Part shown: one piece after another, positions 7,516-16,861 of the stretch
How positions within the stretch are numbered: position 1 is the first letter of the stretch
Layout: every line of letters starts with the position of its first letter
From: UBA7672 sp963718145
GTDB taxonomy: Bacteria; Pseudomonadota; Alphaproteobacteria; Caulobacterales; Hyphomonadaceae
Direction: 5' to 3'
Length of the DNA stretch: 64,000 nucleotides
Assembly: GCA_963718145.1 (NCBI GenBank)
Contig: CAVQYJ010000023.1
Coordinates: forward strand, 868,001 to 932,000
The notes under the pieces: generated by a model
The model's input: only the letters and a program-made list of their open reading frames with translations
What the model was told of the DNA's origin: nothing
Databases searched by the model: none
Program-made: the position numbers and the translations under genes

Positions 7516-9378
7516 CTATTCAGCGGATTCTGCCTGTGCGGCTTTCGTCGTCACGATCCAGGCGTCGATCGCCTGCTCCAGAACGTCGAGCGGCAGGCTG
7601 CCGTTCATCAGCACGGCCTCGTGGAAGTTGCGGATGTCGAAGCGGGAGCCCAGCGCCGACCTCGCCTTTTCACGCAGGCGAAGAATGGTGAGTTCGCCGA
7701 TCTTGTAGGAACAGGCCTGGCCCGGCCAGGCGGCGTAGCGCTCGATCTCGCGCGTGACTTCGTCTTCGGTCATGCCAGTCCTGGCGCGCATGTAGGCGAT
7801 GGCTTCCTCGCGCGACCATTTCCTGGCGTGCATGCCGGTGTCGACCACAAGGCGGACGGCGCGGAACATCTCGGACTGGAGCCGCCCGAGATTGCCGAGA
7901 TCATCGCCCTCATACATGCCCATCTCGCTGGCGAGCTTTTCGGCGTAGAGGCCCCAGCCCTCGGCGAAGGCGCCGGTGACGACGACCTGGCGGATGATCG
8001 GCACGCCCTTCACATTCTGGGCGGCGGAAAGCTGGAAATGATGACCAGGTTCGGCCTCGTGATAGAACAGCGTCGGCAGCGACCATATGGGATAGTCCGC
8101 CGTGTTGCGCAGGTTGATGTAGAAGCGGCCCGGCCGCGTACCGTCGAGCGCCGGCGGATTGTAGTAGCCGCCGGCCGCCGAGTCTTGCGCGTAGGTGGGG
8201 ACGGCGACAATCTCGAGCGGCTGGGACGGCGGGTTTAGAAACCAGGCCTTCGCCTTGCCGGCGAACCCGGCCTGGAGCTGGCGCAGGTAGGCGAGCATCT
8301 CCTCGCGGCCTGCATCCGTGTTGGGAAAGAGCTGTGCTGGATCCTTCATCAACGCGTCGATGCGCTGGCCGACTTCGCCTTTCGGCAGGCCGCGCCCGTC
8401 GAGGATCTTGCTCATCTCCGCTTCGATGCGCCCGACTTCAGCGAGACCGATCTGGTGGACCTCGTCGGCGGCAAGGTCTGTCGTGGTCTGTATCCTGAGG
8501 CGCGCAGCGTAGTAGTCCGCCCCGCCCGGCAGGCGCCACACGCCGGCGTCATGCGGGGCAGTCTTCCGCATATCCTCATAGAGCGTGATCAGCGACTGGT
8601 AGCCGGGGATGACGTCCGTCTCGACTGCATCCAGCGCTTCGGCGGCCAGCCTGTCGCGATCCTGCGAACTCCAGCTTGCGAGTTTGTCATCGAGCTTCTT
8701 GCGGAAGCTGGTGACAAGCAGGTTGTGCTCCGCGCCGCCCGTGATGAAGGCGCGCATGGCGACGAGCGCCTTGTCGATGATGAAGTCGGGCGGGGAGATT
8801 CCCGCCGCTCGATCCTGCTCGACGCGGGCCTGCACGTCGCGCAGGACCCGGCCGAAAGCGTGGAGGCGCTTGACATAGCGCCGGGCGCTTGTCCGGTTCA
8901 CCACCTGGTGCTGATCGGTGAAGAAGGCCGGCAGGTCGATGGCGACGCCAGAGATCTGGCTGATGCGGTAGGGGTCGGGCGGAATGCGGCTCTCGCCCTC
9001 CAGGACAATCTGATCGAGCACGTGGGCGAGGACGTCCCAGGTGAGCGCCTCCTGCCCGGCGAGGCCCACGGGGCCGTATCTGTCCAGGCCGGCGCGGGCC
9101 GCCCTGGCCTTGCGGAGGGCTTTCTGGTCGCCGGCTTCGGAGTGGTCGTCGAGCTTGTCCGAGTGGAAGTCGATGATGGTGTTGTCACCGAGGCCGAGGC
9201 GGGTCAGAAGCTCGGGCGAGTCCAGCGCCAGCTCGATCGAGACCTTGTTGGCGTAGGCGTTGATCCCGATCGGCGCCCACCAGTAGACGGTGACCGCCGC
9301 CAGAAGGGCAACCACGAGAAGCGCCGCAACCCCGCCTGCAACCTTCAAGACGAGGCCGATGCCAGACTTTGAACCCAT
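7516..9378 (-). CDS. DUF885 family protein, membrane-anchored, metalloprotease-like
   Basis: Large protein of about 620 residues with an N-terminal transmembrane anchor (VAGGVAALLVVALLAAVTVY, about 11-30) and a DUF885 domain filling the rest. The family motif HEAEPGHH (in FYHEAEPGHHFQ) resembles a zinc-peptidase site and suggests hydrolase activity, which has not been established for most members. The start at 9378 (MGSKSGIG) is chosen because the frame further upstream overlaps the divergent flavoprotein gene. Neither this ATG nor the one at 9399 has a strong ribosome site. The two divergent genes are only 19 bp apart. Confidence 0.85.
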   Translation of the reverse strand: MGSKSGIGLVLKVAGGVAALLVVALLAAVTVYWWAPIGINAYANKVSIELALDSPELLTRLGLGDNTIIDFHSDKLDDHSEAGDQKALRKARAARAGLDRYGPVGLAGQEALTWDVLAHVLDQIVLEGESRIPPDPYRISQISGVAIDLPAFFTDQHQVVNRTSARRYVKRLHAFGRVLRDVQARVEQDRAAGISPPDFIIDKALVAMRAFITGGAEHNLLVTSFRKKLDDKLASWSSQDRDRLAAEALDAVETDVIPGYQSLITLYEDMRKTAPHDAGVWRLPGGADYYAARLRIQTTTDLAADEVHQIGLAEVGRIEAEMSKILDGRGLPKGEVGQRIDALMKDPAQLFPNTDAGREEMLAYLRQLQAGFAGKAKAWFLNPPSQPLEIVAVPTYAQDSAAGGYYNPPALDGTRPGRFYINLRNTADYPIWSLPTLFYHEAEPGHHFQLSAAQNVKGVPIIRQVVVTGAFAEGWGLYAEKLASEMGMYEGDDLGNLGRLQSEMFRAVRLVVDTGMHARKWSREEAIAYMRARTGMTEDEVTREIERYAAWPGQACSYKIGELTILRLREKARSALGSRFDIRNFHEAVLMNGSLPLDVLEQAIDAWIVTTKAAQAESAE

Positions 9379-9397
9379 CGCGGCACGCAAGCATGGC

Positions 9398-10609
9398 ATG
9401 TCGCCCGCCACAAGGCGGGTGATCGTCGTAGGCGCGGGACCGGCGGGGCTGGCGGCGGCGGAGGCGCTGGCCGAGGCGGGTGTCGCGGTGACGATCCACG
9501 AGCGCATGCCGAACCCGGCGCGGAAATTCCTGCTGGCGGGGCGGGGCGGGCTGAACCTGACGCATTCCGAACCGCTCGACATGTTCCTGACGCGCTATGG
9601 CGCGGCGCGCGGGCGGCTGGAGGGTGTGGTGCGCGCTCTGCAGCCGGAGATGGTGCGCGGGTGGTGCGAGGGGTTGGGGGTGGAGACGTTCGTGGGGTCG
9701 AGCGGGCGGGTGTTCCCGAAAGCGATGAAGGCGTCGCCGCTGCTGCGGGCGTGGCTGGCGCGGCTGGATCGGTTGGGCGTGACGCTGGTGACGCGCTCGC
9801 GCTGGGTGGGGTGGGATGGCGACAGGCTGGTGTTCGAGACGGGCGGCGGACTGCATACGGTGGAGGCGGATGCAGCGGTGTTCGCGCTGGGCGGGGCGAG
9901 CTGGCCGCGGCTGGGGTCGGATGCGAGCTGGCAGGCGGCGTTTGTGGAGCGTGGGGTGCGGATTGCGCCGCTGAAGCCGTCGAACTGCGGGTTTGTGGTG
10001 GGGTGGTCGGAGGTGTTCAGGGCGAAGCATGCGGGCGAGCCGCTGAAGCGTGCGCGGTTCTGTGCGGCGGGCGCGGAGGTGCGCGGCGAGGCGGTGGTGA
10101 CCGCGTACGGCATCGAGGGCGGCGCGATCTATGCGCTGTCGGCGGGACTGCGTGATGCGGTGGAGCGCGATGGGGCGGCGGTGCTGGAGATCGACCTGGC
10201 GCCGGATGCGGCGCACGACGTGCTGGCGGCGAAGCTGTCGGGGCATGCCAAGGAGTCGATGGCGAACAGGCTGCGCAAGGCGGGGTTGTCGCCGGTGGCG
10301 GCGAGCCTGATGCGGGAGGATGTGGCGGGCGCGCAGCTGCCCTCTGCGCCCGGCGACCTGGTGCGGCGGATCAAGGGGGTGCGGCTGCGCGTGACGGGGA
10401 CCGCGTCGATCGAGCGGGCGATTTCGACGGCGGGCGGCGTGGCGTGGGACAGTGTCGAGGCGGACTTCTCGCTGAAGGCCGATCCGCGTACGTTCGTGTG
10501 CGGCGAGATGCTGGACTGGGAGGCGCCGACGGGCGGCTACCTGCTGCACGCGTGCTTCGCGACGGGTCGAGCCGCGGCGCTCGGCGCACTCGCACGGATC
10601 ACAGGTTGA
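9398..10609 (+). CDS. HI0933-like flavoprotein (NAD(P)/FAD-dependent oxidoreductase)
   Basis: FAD-binding protein of 403 residues in the HI0933/BaiN-like family. The Rossmann motif VIVVGAGPAGLAAAEAL lies at about 7-23, followed by RKFLLAGRGGLNLTH. The C-terminus has ISTAGGVAWDSVE and the FAD-binding GEMLDWEAPTGGYLL, diagnostic of the family. The start MSPATRRVIVVG at 9398 puts the Rossmann fold at the usual place; a frame extending to 9290 would overlap the divergent DUF885 gene. Third positions favour G over C more than in neighbouring genes. Its last base coincides with the left 56-bp repeat of the metH insertion. Confidence 0.85.
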   Translation: MSPATRRVIVVGAGPAGLAAAEALAEAGVAVTIHERMPNPARKFLLAGRGGLNLTHSEPLDMFLTRYGAARGRLEGVVRALQPEMVRGWCEGLGVETFVGSSGRVFPKAMKASPLLRAWLARLDRLGVTLVTRSRWVGWDGDRLVFETGGGLHTVEADAAVFALGGASWPRLGSDASWQAAFVERGVRIAPLKPSNCGFVVGWSEVFRAKHAGEPLKRARFCAAGAEVRGEAVVTAYGIEGGAIYALSAGLRDAVERDGAAVLEIDLAPDAAHDVLAAKLSGHAKESMANRLRKAGLSPVAASLMREDVAGAQLPSAPGDLVRRIKGVRLRVTGTASIERAISTAGGVAWDSVEADFSLKADPRTFVCGEMLDWEAPTGGYLLHACFATGRAAALGALARITG

Positions 10610-10664
10610 GGATCGGCCCGAGCCAGCGTTTCGCGGTGACCATGTCCCAGCCCTTGCGGCGGGC
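10609..10664. repeat. Left 56-bp direct repeat (metH 3'-end copy)
   Basis: Identical over 56 bp to 11677-11732. Read on the minus strand it encodes the metH C-terminus ARRKGWDMVTAKRWLGPIL, here followed by Asn-Leu and a stop, which looks like the native end of MetH. Beyond 10664 similarity continues imperfectly for about 16 bp (four mismatches, one turning a TAC codon into TAG) and then vanishes. Confidence 0.9.
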
Positions 10665-11676
10665 CTAGTTCTCGACCCGGCACGTCACTCCTGGCGCACC
10701 TTTGGAGAGACCGCGGTTTCAATTCCAAGTCGGCGTTCGATTTCATCCTGATGCGGAACGCGCCAAGCCGACTTCAGTTCGTGCAGCGCATCAAGCAGGT
10801 CACCTCCGCCTCCATCGCTGAATTACCAATTCGAGCAGAGCTCTCGCCGCAGCACTCGGATCAAGCCCGCATCGTTCTGCGGGGGCTACGCTACGCGGCA
10901 GGCGGACGCTGAACGAACGCGACGAGTATCTGAAGTCATTGCAGATGCCTTTGGTTGGCATAATGGAAGAATTGGTGCCGGTTGAAATGTAAATGGCTGT
11001 CAGTCACGGGGTGTCAATCCGGAGAAATCCGAGCCTATATCAGGCCGCATGGTGGATACTGACGGTAGGCTAAGTATTCAACAGATTGGCGCAGAGCCGT
11101 TAGCTGGCTCAGGGATGCAACTAGCAGCATCCTACTTCTGAGAGAACCGGTCGGGTAACCGGCTATTCCTATGAAGAATGAAGCCGCGCTTGGAGCCGCA
11201 GCAGAGAGTGCCGAGCTAGGCCGGCTGTCTGGACCGCGCTCTTGGGGCGTTGGCAAAAGGATCAAACGCAATCGTGCCAGCTCCAGTGGGCCCACTGCCG
11301 GCGGCACTACCGCTATGGAGCCGTGTGGGCCTGGGCATGCCAAGACAGAATGAGCTAAATCAAGAAGAAAGAGGTCAAACCACGATAGCTACGCAGACGG
11401 CGGCGCTGGGGGGAATAGACGGCTAGTCGCGGCACGAGAAACGCATAACGAAAGCTGACTATGTCTGACAGCGGGGCGACGTCGGCATCGCAATGAAGGT
11501 GGACAAGCAAATGGACACAAAAGAGGTCGACCAGGTGATGCCGCGGTGCAGCTGGCAGGGCATACGAGCGAAGGTGAAGACAGGGAGATCGAAAGCAACG
11601 CGCGCAGCAGGAAGGTGGAACGTCGGCGGCAGCGACAGAACAATAGATTAGGGGATTGAAAAATGAGGAGTTTGGA
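10665..11676. mobile_element. Foreign-looking insertion of about 1.0 kb at the 3' end of metH
   Basis: This stretch separates two direct copies of the metH 3' end. It is visibly less GC-rich than its surroundings. The part at about 11340-11676 is strongly purine-biased on the + strand (about 72% purine over 11581-11640 by count). No transposase, integrase or terminal inverted repeat was recognised. An open rightward frame runs to a stop at about 10911 (including FNSKSAFDFILMRNAPSRL) but matches nothing I know. A 52-residue basic frame at 11493-11651 is equally anonymous. The structure resembles attachment-site integration of a decayed element, a partial duplication, or an assembly join. Confidence 0.5.
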
Positions 11677-14319
11677 AGGATCGGCCCGAGCCAGCGTTTC
11701 GCGGTGACCATGTCCCAGCCCTTGCGGCGGGCGTAGTCCTCCACCTGGTCGTTCTCGATCCGGCCGACAGCGAAGTAGACCGCTTCGGGATGCGAGAGGT
11801 AGAGGCCCGACACACTGGACTGCGGCATCATGGCGAAGGACGAGGTGAGTTCGATGCCGGTGTTGCGCGTGGCGTCGAGCAGGTCGAACAGCGTCTGCTT
11901 TTCGGTGTGGTCGGGCTGTGAGGGATAGCCGGCGGCCGGGCGGATGCCGCGATAGTTTTCCTGGATCAGGTCGTCATTCGACAGCGCCTCGTCGCGGGCA
12001 TAGCCCCAGAGTTCGCGGCGCACGCGCTCGTGCAGGTATTCGGCGAAGGCTTCCGCGAAGCGGTCCGCCAGCGACTTCACCATGATGGAGGAATAGTCGT
12101 CGCCCCTGGCGATGAACTCCGCGGCCTTGGCCGATTCTCCATGACCGGACGTGACGGCAAAGCCGCCGATGTAGTCGCTACCCTTTCCTTTGGGCGCTAT
12201 GAAATCGGACAGCGCAAACTGACCCTTCTCGTTGGTCTTTTCCATTTGCTGGCGCAGCGTGAAGAAGCGCGCCTTTGCCTTTTTTCGGGTTTCGCCCTCC
12301 CAGACGATGATGTCGTCGCCATCGGAATTGGCCGGCCAGAAGCCGACGACGCCGCGTGGCTTGAGCCATTGCTCGCCAATGAGCTGTTGCATCATCCCCT
12401 GAGTATCGGACCAGAGCGATCTCGCCGCCTCACCCACGACATCGTCATCGAGGATCATCGGATAGCGGCCGATGAGATCCCAGCTCGCAAAGTACGGCGT
12501 CCAGTCGATGTAGCGGGCAAGTGTGGCGAGATCGACATCATCGATCGCCCGCGCGCCGAGGAAAGCCGGCTTGGGCGGCGTGTAGGAGGTCCAGTCCGGC
12601 CTGTGCGCCATCTCTCTCGCCTTCGCGATATCGACGCGTGGCTTGGCCTGGCCGCCAGAGCGGCTGTCGCGGATCTTCTGGTACTTGCCCTTCGTGTCGG
12701 CCCAGAACCTGTCGCGCGTGTCAGGGCCGATGAGCTGGCTGACCACGCCCACGGCGCGGCTGGCGTCAAGCACATGGACGACCGGCGCGTGTGTGAACTG
12801 CGGCTCGATCTTGATGGCGGTGTGGGCCGGGCTGGTCGTCGCGCCGCCGATCAGCAGAGGCTTGTGGATGCCGCGGCGCTGCATCTCGGAGGCGAAGTAG
12901 ACCATTTCATCGAGCGAGGGCGTGATCAGGCCGGAGAGTCCGATCATGTCGGCGCCTTCCGCCTCGGCGGCCTCGAAGATCTTCTCCGCCGGCGCCATTA
13001 CGCCGAGGTCGATCACCTTGTAGCCGTTGCACTGCAGGACGACGCCGACGATGTTCTTGCCGATATCATGCACGTCGCCCTTCACCGTCGCCATCACGAT
13101 GACGCCGTTCGACTTGTCGGCCATGCCAGTGCGGCGCTTTTCCTCCTCCATGTAGGGAAGCAGGTGCGCCACCGCCGCCTTCATCACCCGCGCCGACTTG
13201 ACCACCTGGGGCAGGAACATCTTGCCTGAGCCGAACAGGTCGCCGACAATGTTCATGCCGTCCATAAGCGGGCCTTCGATGACATGCAGCGGACGCTCGA
13301 CAGATAGTCGCGCCTCTTCCGTGTCCTCGACGATGAACTCCGTGATGCCGTTGACCAGCGCGTGCGCCAGCCGGTCCTTCACCGGCTTTTCGCGCCAGCT
13401 CAGGTCCTTCTTCTGCTCGACGCCTTTCTGGCCGCGGAAGCGTTCGGCGATTTCCAGCAGGCGTTCGGTTGAGTCCGGACGGCGATTGAGGATCACGTCC
13501 TCGCAACGTTCGCGGAGATCCGGCTCGATATTGTCATAGATGTCGAGCTGGCCGGCGTTGACGATCGCCATGTCGAGGCCGGCCTTGATGCCATGGTAAA
13601 GGAAGACCGAGTGCATCGCGCGCCGCACCGGCTCGTTGCCGCGGAACGAGAACGACACATTGGAGAGGCCGCCGGAGGTGTGCGCGCCCGGCAGGTTCTG
13701 CTTGATAAGGCGCACGCCCTCGAAGAAATCGAGCGCGTAGTTGTTGTGCTCCTCGATGCCGGTCGCGACGGCGAAAATGTTGGGATCGAAGATGATGTCT
13801 TCCGGCGACATGCCGACTTTCTGGGTCAGAAGATCATAGGCGCGTTTCGCGATCTCGTACTTGCGCTGGGCTGTTTCGGCCTGGCCCTTTTCGTCGAACG
13901 CCATCACCACCACGGCGGCGCCGTAGCTCATGGCCTTGCGCGCCTGGTCGATAAAGGACGCCTCTCCCTCCTTCATCGAGATCGAGTTGACGATCGCCTT
14001 GCCCTGGACGTTCTTGAGGCCTTCCTCGATCACCTCCCATTTGGACGAATCGATCATGATCGGCGTCTTCGCGATATCTGGTTCCGCAGCAATGAGGCGC
14101 AGGAAGGTGCGCATCGCCGCTTTCGAATCCAGCAGCCCCTCATCCATGTTGACGTCGATGATCTGGGCGCCGCTCTCGACCTGCTGGCGCGCGACTTCCA
14201 CAGCCTTGGCGAAATCGCCCTCGACGATAAGCTTCTTGAACGCCGCCGATCCGGTGACGTTGGTGCGCTCGCCGATGTTGACGAAGGTGGCGCGTGGACT
14301 GGACAGGCGATTGGGTCAT
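11355..14319 (-). CDS. metH: Cobalamin-dependent methionine synthase, part 2 (pterin/B12/AdoMet domains)
   Basis: Transfers the methyl group of 5-methyl-tetrahydrofolate through cobalamin to homocysteine; this polypeptide works with the homocysteine domain encoded at 15797-16861. Domains: pterin-binding (NIGERTNVTGSAAF onward), B12 cap and B12 site with DVHDIGKN, and a C-terminal reactivation domain (RPAAGYPSQPDHTEKQTLF). Two oddities. The natural ATG (14317-14319, overlapping the previous stop as ATGA) is one base out of frame with the body; dropping one base near 14295 would join MTQSPVQS to RATFVNIGER, otherwise the body starts only at GTG 14201. At the 3' end the native stop is lost through the insertion, adding about 107 unrelated residues after RWLGPIL. 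Confidence 0.88.
11677..11732. repeat. Right 56-bp direct repeat (inside metH)
   Basis: Exact copy of 10609-10664. This copy is continuous with the intact body of metH. Reading leftward, the metH frame does not meet its native stop but continues into the insertion. Confidence 0.9.
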
Positions 14320-14708
14320 TTCAGTCTTTCGAGGAGGCCTTCGACGTCCGCACGCCAGGTTCCGAAGTCTTCCGTTTCGGCCCAAAGGTCGCGCAGCTCG
14401 GAGCTGCCAAGGATACGCGTCACGGCCCGGATCGCTTCGCCCCTGAGCGCGCGATCATCCTTGATCGTCCCTACCACGGCCGCCGCGTGTTCGGGGAAGT
14501 CCGTTGGAGGCTGGCCACCCGCCGCCGCCACGAGTTCGGCCGCGGCCAGCGCCACGCAGGCATCCGGCGCTTCGAGATAGCCGTCAGGCTTGAGAAAGTT
14601 CACAACCTCGAATGCATTCTCGACGGCAGCCTGGCCGTCTTCGGCGACCTCGCCGATGAAATCGGAGGCGTCGTCGTTCCCGAACGATGTGTGCGACCAC
14701 GCGCCCAT
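14316..14708 (-). CDS. DUF4259 domain-containing protein
   Basis: Protein of 130 residues starting MGAWSHTSFGNDDASDFIGE, the typical opening of DUF4259 proteins (MGAWGxGxFENDxAxD). It is mostly alpha-helical with a Trp-rich C-terminus. Function unknown. It lies between the two metH genes, its stop overlapping the metH part 2 ATG, so it is probably co-transcribed with methionine synthesis without an obvious role in it. A frame extending to 14924 is rejected because the family start is at 14708. Confidence 0.8.
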   Translation of the reverse strand: MGAWSHTSFGNDDASDFIGEVAEDGQAAVENAFEVVNFLKPDGYLEAPDACVALAAAELVAAAGGQPPTDFPEHAAAVVGTIKDDRALRGEAIRAVTRILGSSELRDLWAETEDFGTWRADVEGLLERLK

Positions 14709-14712
14709 GATC

Positions 14713-15273
14713 CTACTCGGCAGCCTTGAGCCGACTGAGGCCCGGCAGACCATCGAGGCTTCTGGCGTTCTTCTGAAGCCGGCTCTCATGCCAGGCGTCG
14801 AGATCCTGATGCTCGATATAGCGCTTGAGCTGATCGCGCTCGCCCTTGAACTCGTAGAACGGGAGTGACCAGCCGCAACTGTCGGCCACGCGCTCCACAT
14901 CGACCATGATGATGTTGCGCGCATATTCCATGCTCGGAAACATGCCGATCATCCCGGCGAAGCGAGGATCGTTGAACTGGATCACGTCTCCCTTGCCGTA
15001 GAGCCTCAATATGTTGGCTGGCCCCTCGAAGGCGCAGAACATAATGGTGATACGCGCGTTCTCGCGGATGTGCGCGACCGTCTCGATTCCTGAGCCGCCG
15101 AGATCGACATAGCAGACTGATCTGGGTCCAAGCACGCGGAATGCGTCATAGCCCTTGGGGCTGAGGTTCACGAGGCCGTCCACCGACAGCGGCGCCGTCG
15201 CCACGAAAAACATCTTCTGGCGGCCGATGAAATCGATCAGCTTGTCGTCGAGCTGTTCGTAGGTCTTGCCCAT
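14713..15273 (-). CDS. Pyridoxamine 5'-phosphate oxidase-like flavin-binding protein
   Basis: Protein of 186 residues with the PNPOx-like split barrel: MFFVATAPLSVDGLVNLSPKG and VCYVDLGGSGIET are the usual FMN-barrel strands. Related proteins bind FMN or haem and act on unknown substrates. The catalytic residues of true PdxH were not identified, so the reaction is left open. It sits 4 bp upstream of the DUF4259 gene in the methionine operon. Confidence 0.8.
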   Translation of the reverse strand: MGKTYEQLDDKLIDFIGRQKMFFVATAPLSVDGLVNLSPKGYDAFRVLGPRSVCYVDLGGSGIETVAHIRENARITIMFCAFEGPANILRLYGKGDVIQFNDPRFAGMIGMFPSMEYARNIIMVDVERVADSCGWSLPFYEFKGERDQLKRYIEHQDLDAWHESRLQKNARSLDGLPGLSRLKAAE

Positions 15274-15290
15274 GATCCTCTTTGCCCTGC

Positions 15291-15800
15291 TCAGCGCGGC
15301 TTGCGTGCGGCGGTCACTTCGATCTCCACCAGAAGGCCGGGCGCGACAAGGCCCGCAACCTGCACGGTAGACCGCACGGGACGGTTCGGCTGTTCGGGGG
15401 AGCCATAGTGCCGGGCGTAGGCGCGGTTCATCCCGGCGAAATCCATCGCGCCCTGGCCCGCCGGCGCCACCAGGTAGACGGTGGCTGAGACAACATCGGC
15501 CTCGCTGGCGCCAAGTTCGGCAAGCTGCGCCTTGATCTTGGCAAGCACGCTTTCAGTCTGCTGTTCGGTGTCGCCGTAGACCGACTGCGGCCCACCGCCG
15601 AACGACGTGACCGGATCGGGGACGATCCCCGGCAGGCGGATGGTCTCATACCCGGGCGGGATCACCACGCTGCGCGCGAAGATGGCGGTTGGCGTCGTGT
15701 AGGCGCGCTCGATGTCGCGTGGGGCGTCGTCGCGCGGGCGGGCCGACACGGCGACACATCCGGCGAGGGGCATAAGTCCCAGCAACATGAGGCGCCTCAT
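15291..15800 (-). CDS. RidA/YjgF-family lipoprotein
   Basis: Protein of 169 residues. It has a lipoprotein signal with lipobox at Cys15 (LMPLAGC) followed by a RidA domain (about 40-165). RidA enzymes deaminate reactive enamines and imines; their catalytic arginine has a counterpart in PVRSTVQVAGL near the C-terminus. Export to the envelope is unusual, since RidA normally works in the cytosol next to PLP enzymes. Its start overlaps the metH part 1 stop by 4 bp, which indicates coupling. Confidence 0.83.
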   Translation of the reverse strand: MRRLMLLGLMPLAGCVAVSARPRDDAPRDIERAYTTPTAIFARSVVIPPGYETIRLPGIVPDPVTSFGGGPQSVYGDTEQQTESVLAKIKAQLAELGASEADVVSATVYLVAPAGQGAMDFAGMNRAYARHYGSPEQPNRPVRSTVQVAGLVAPGLLVEIEVTAARKPR

Positions 15801-16861
15801 GCGAGTTCGAACGGCTCGAGGCCGGACAGCCGTAACGCCGGAGCCCGCAACGCAGGCTGGCGCGGCTTCACGCCTTTCACGGCGTCGGCGACGTGGCGGA
15901 TGTGGTCCGGCGTCGTTCCGCAGCAGCCGCCGAGGATGTTGACGAGGCCTTCCCTGGCCCAGTCTTCCAGCTCGTGCGCGGTCTGGTGCGGCTCTTCGTC
16001 ATACTGGCCGAAGGCGTTGGGCAGGCCGGCATTGGGATAGGCGGCGACCAGCGTGTCCGCCACGCGCGCCATCTCGGCGATGTGCGGTCGCATCAGGTCG
16101 GCGCCCAGTGCGCAGTTGAAGCCTACGGCGAAGGGCTTGGCGTGCTTCACCGAGTTCCAGAACGCCTCGGCGGTCTGGCCTGACAGCGTGCGGCCGGAAC
16201 GGTCGGTGATCGTGCCCGAAATCCAGATCGGCAGGTGTTCGAGGCCTTCGGCTTCGAGGTCCATGATCGCCTTGATCGCGGCCTTACAGTTGAGCGTGTC
16301 GGTGATGGTCTCGATCAGGTAGAGATCGACGCCCCCTTCGTTGAGCGCGGTGATCTGGTCGCGGTAGGCGTGATAGACCTGGTCGAAATCGACGAGGCGC
16401 GCGCCGGGATCGTTCACGTCGGAGGACATGGACAGCATCTTGTTCAGCGGTCCGATCGAGCCGGCGACGAAGCGCGGCTTGTTCGGTTCGCGCTTGGTGA
16501 ACTCGTCCGCCACTTCACGGCCGATCCTCGCGCCTTCGAGGTTGATGTCCCGCACCGCCTGGCCGTCGAGCTTGTAGTCGTCCTGCGCGATGATGGTCGC
16601 GGAGAAGGTGTTGGTCTCGGAGATATCGGCGCCCGCGCCGAAATAGAGGCCGTGCAGTTCAGCCACCAGGTCAGGCCGAGTGAGGCAGAGGATGTCGTTG
16701 TTGCCCTTGAGCTGGCCGGGATGATCCTTGAAGCGGTCGGCGCGGAAGTCGGTCTCGCTGAGCCCCTTCTTCTGGAACATCACGCCCCACGATCCGTCGA
16801 GGATGAGGATGCGCTCCTTGGCGATCTTCTTCAGGGCGGCGATGCGGTCCTGGCGGGTCAT
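15797..16861 (-). CDS. metH: Methionine synthase part 1 (homocysteine S-methyltransferase domain)
   Basis: Zinc-dependent homocysteine-binding half of split MetH, 354 residues. It opens with ERILILDGSWGVMFQ. The zinc-thiolate cysteines appear in FAVGFNCALG and in GGCCGTTPDHI near the end. In Caulobacterales MetH is usually encoded as two polypeptides, so the split itself is expected. The ATG at 16861 follows AAGGAG and overlaps the stop of the VOC gene (ATGA); a frame running to 17083 is an artefact. Three small genes separate it from part 2. Confidence 0.92.
   Translation of the reverse strand: MTRQDRIAALKKIAKERILILDGSWGVMFQKKGLSETDFRADRFKDHPGQLKGNNDILCLTRPDLVAELHGLYFGAGADISETNTFSATIIAQDDYKLDGQAVRDINLEGARIGREVADEFTKREPNKPRFVAGSIGPLNKMLSMSSDVNDPGARLVDFDQVYHAYRDQITALNEGGVDLYLIETITDTLNCKAAIKAIMDLEAEGLEHLPIWISGTITDRSGRTLSGQTAEAFWNSVKHAKPFAVGFNCALGADLMRPHIAEMARVADTLVAAYPNAGLPNAFGQYDEEPHQTAHELEDWAREGLVNILGGCCGTTPDHIRHVADAVKGVKPRQPALRAPALRLSGLEPFELA

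Noticed and set aside
10665..11676. Group II intron in metH
   Set aside because: No GUGYG 5' end, no domain V-like hairpin and no intron-type RT were found at the junctions.
10609..11732. Diversity-generating retroelement using the two 56-bp copies as template and variable repeats
   Set aside because: The copies are identical without A-specific changes, and no DGR reverse transcriptase lies nearby; the only RT in the window is retron-type and 13 kb away.
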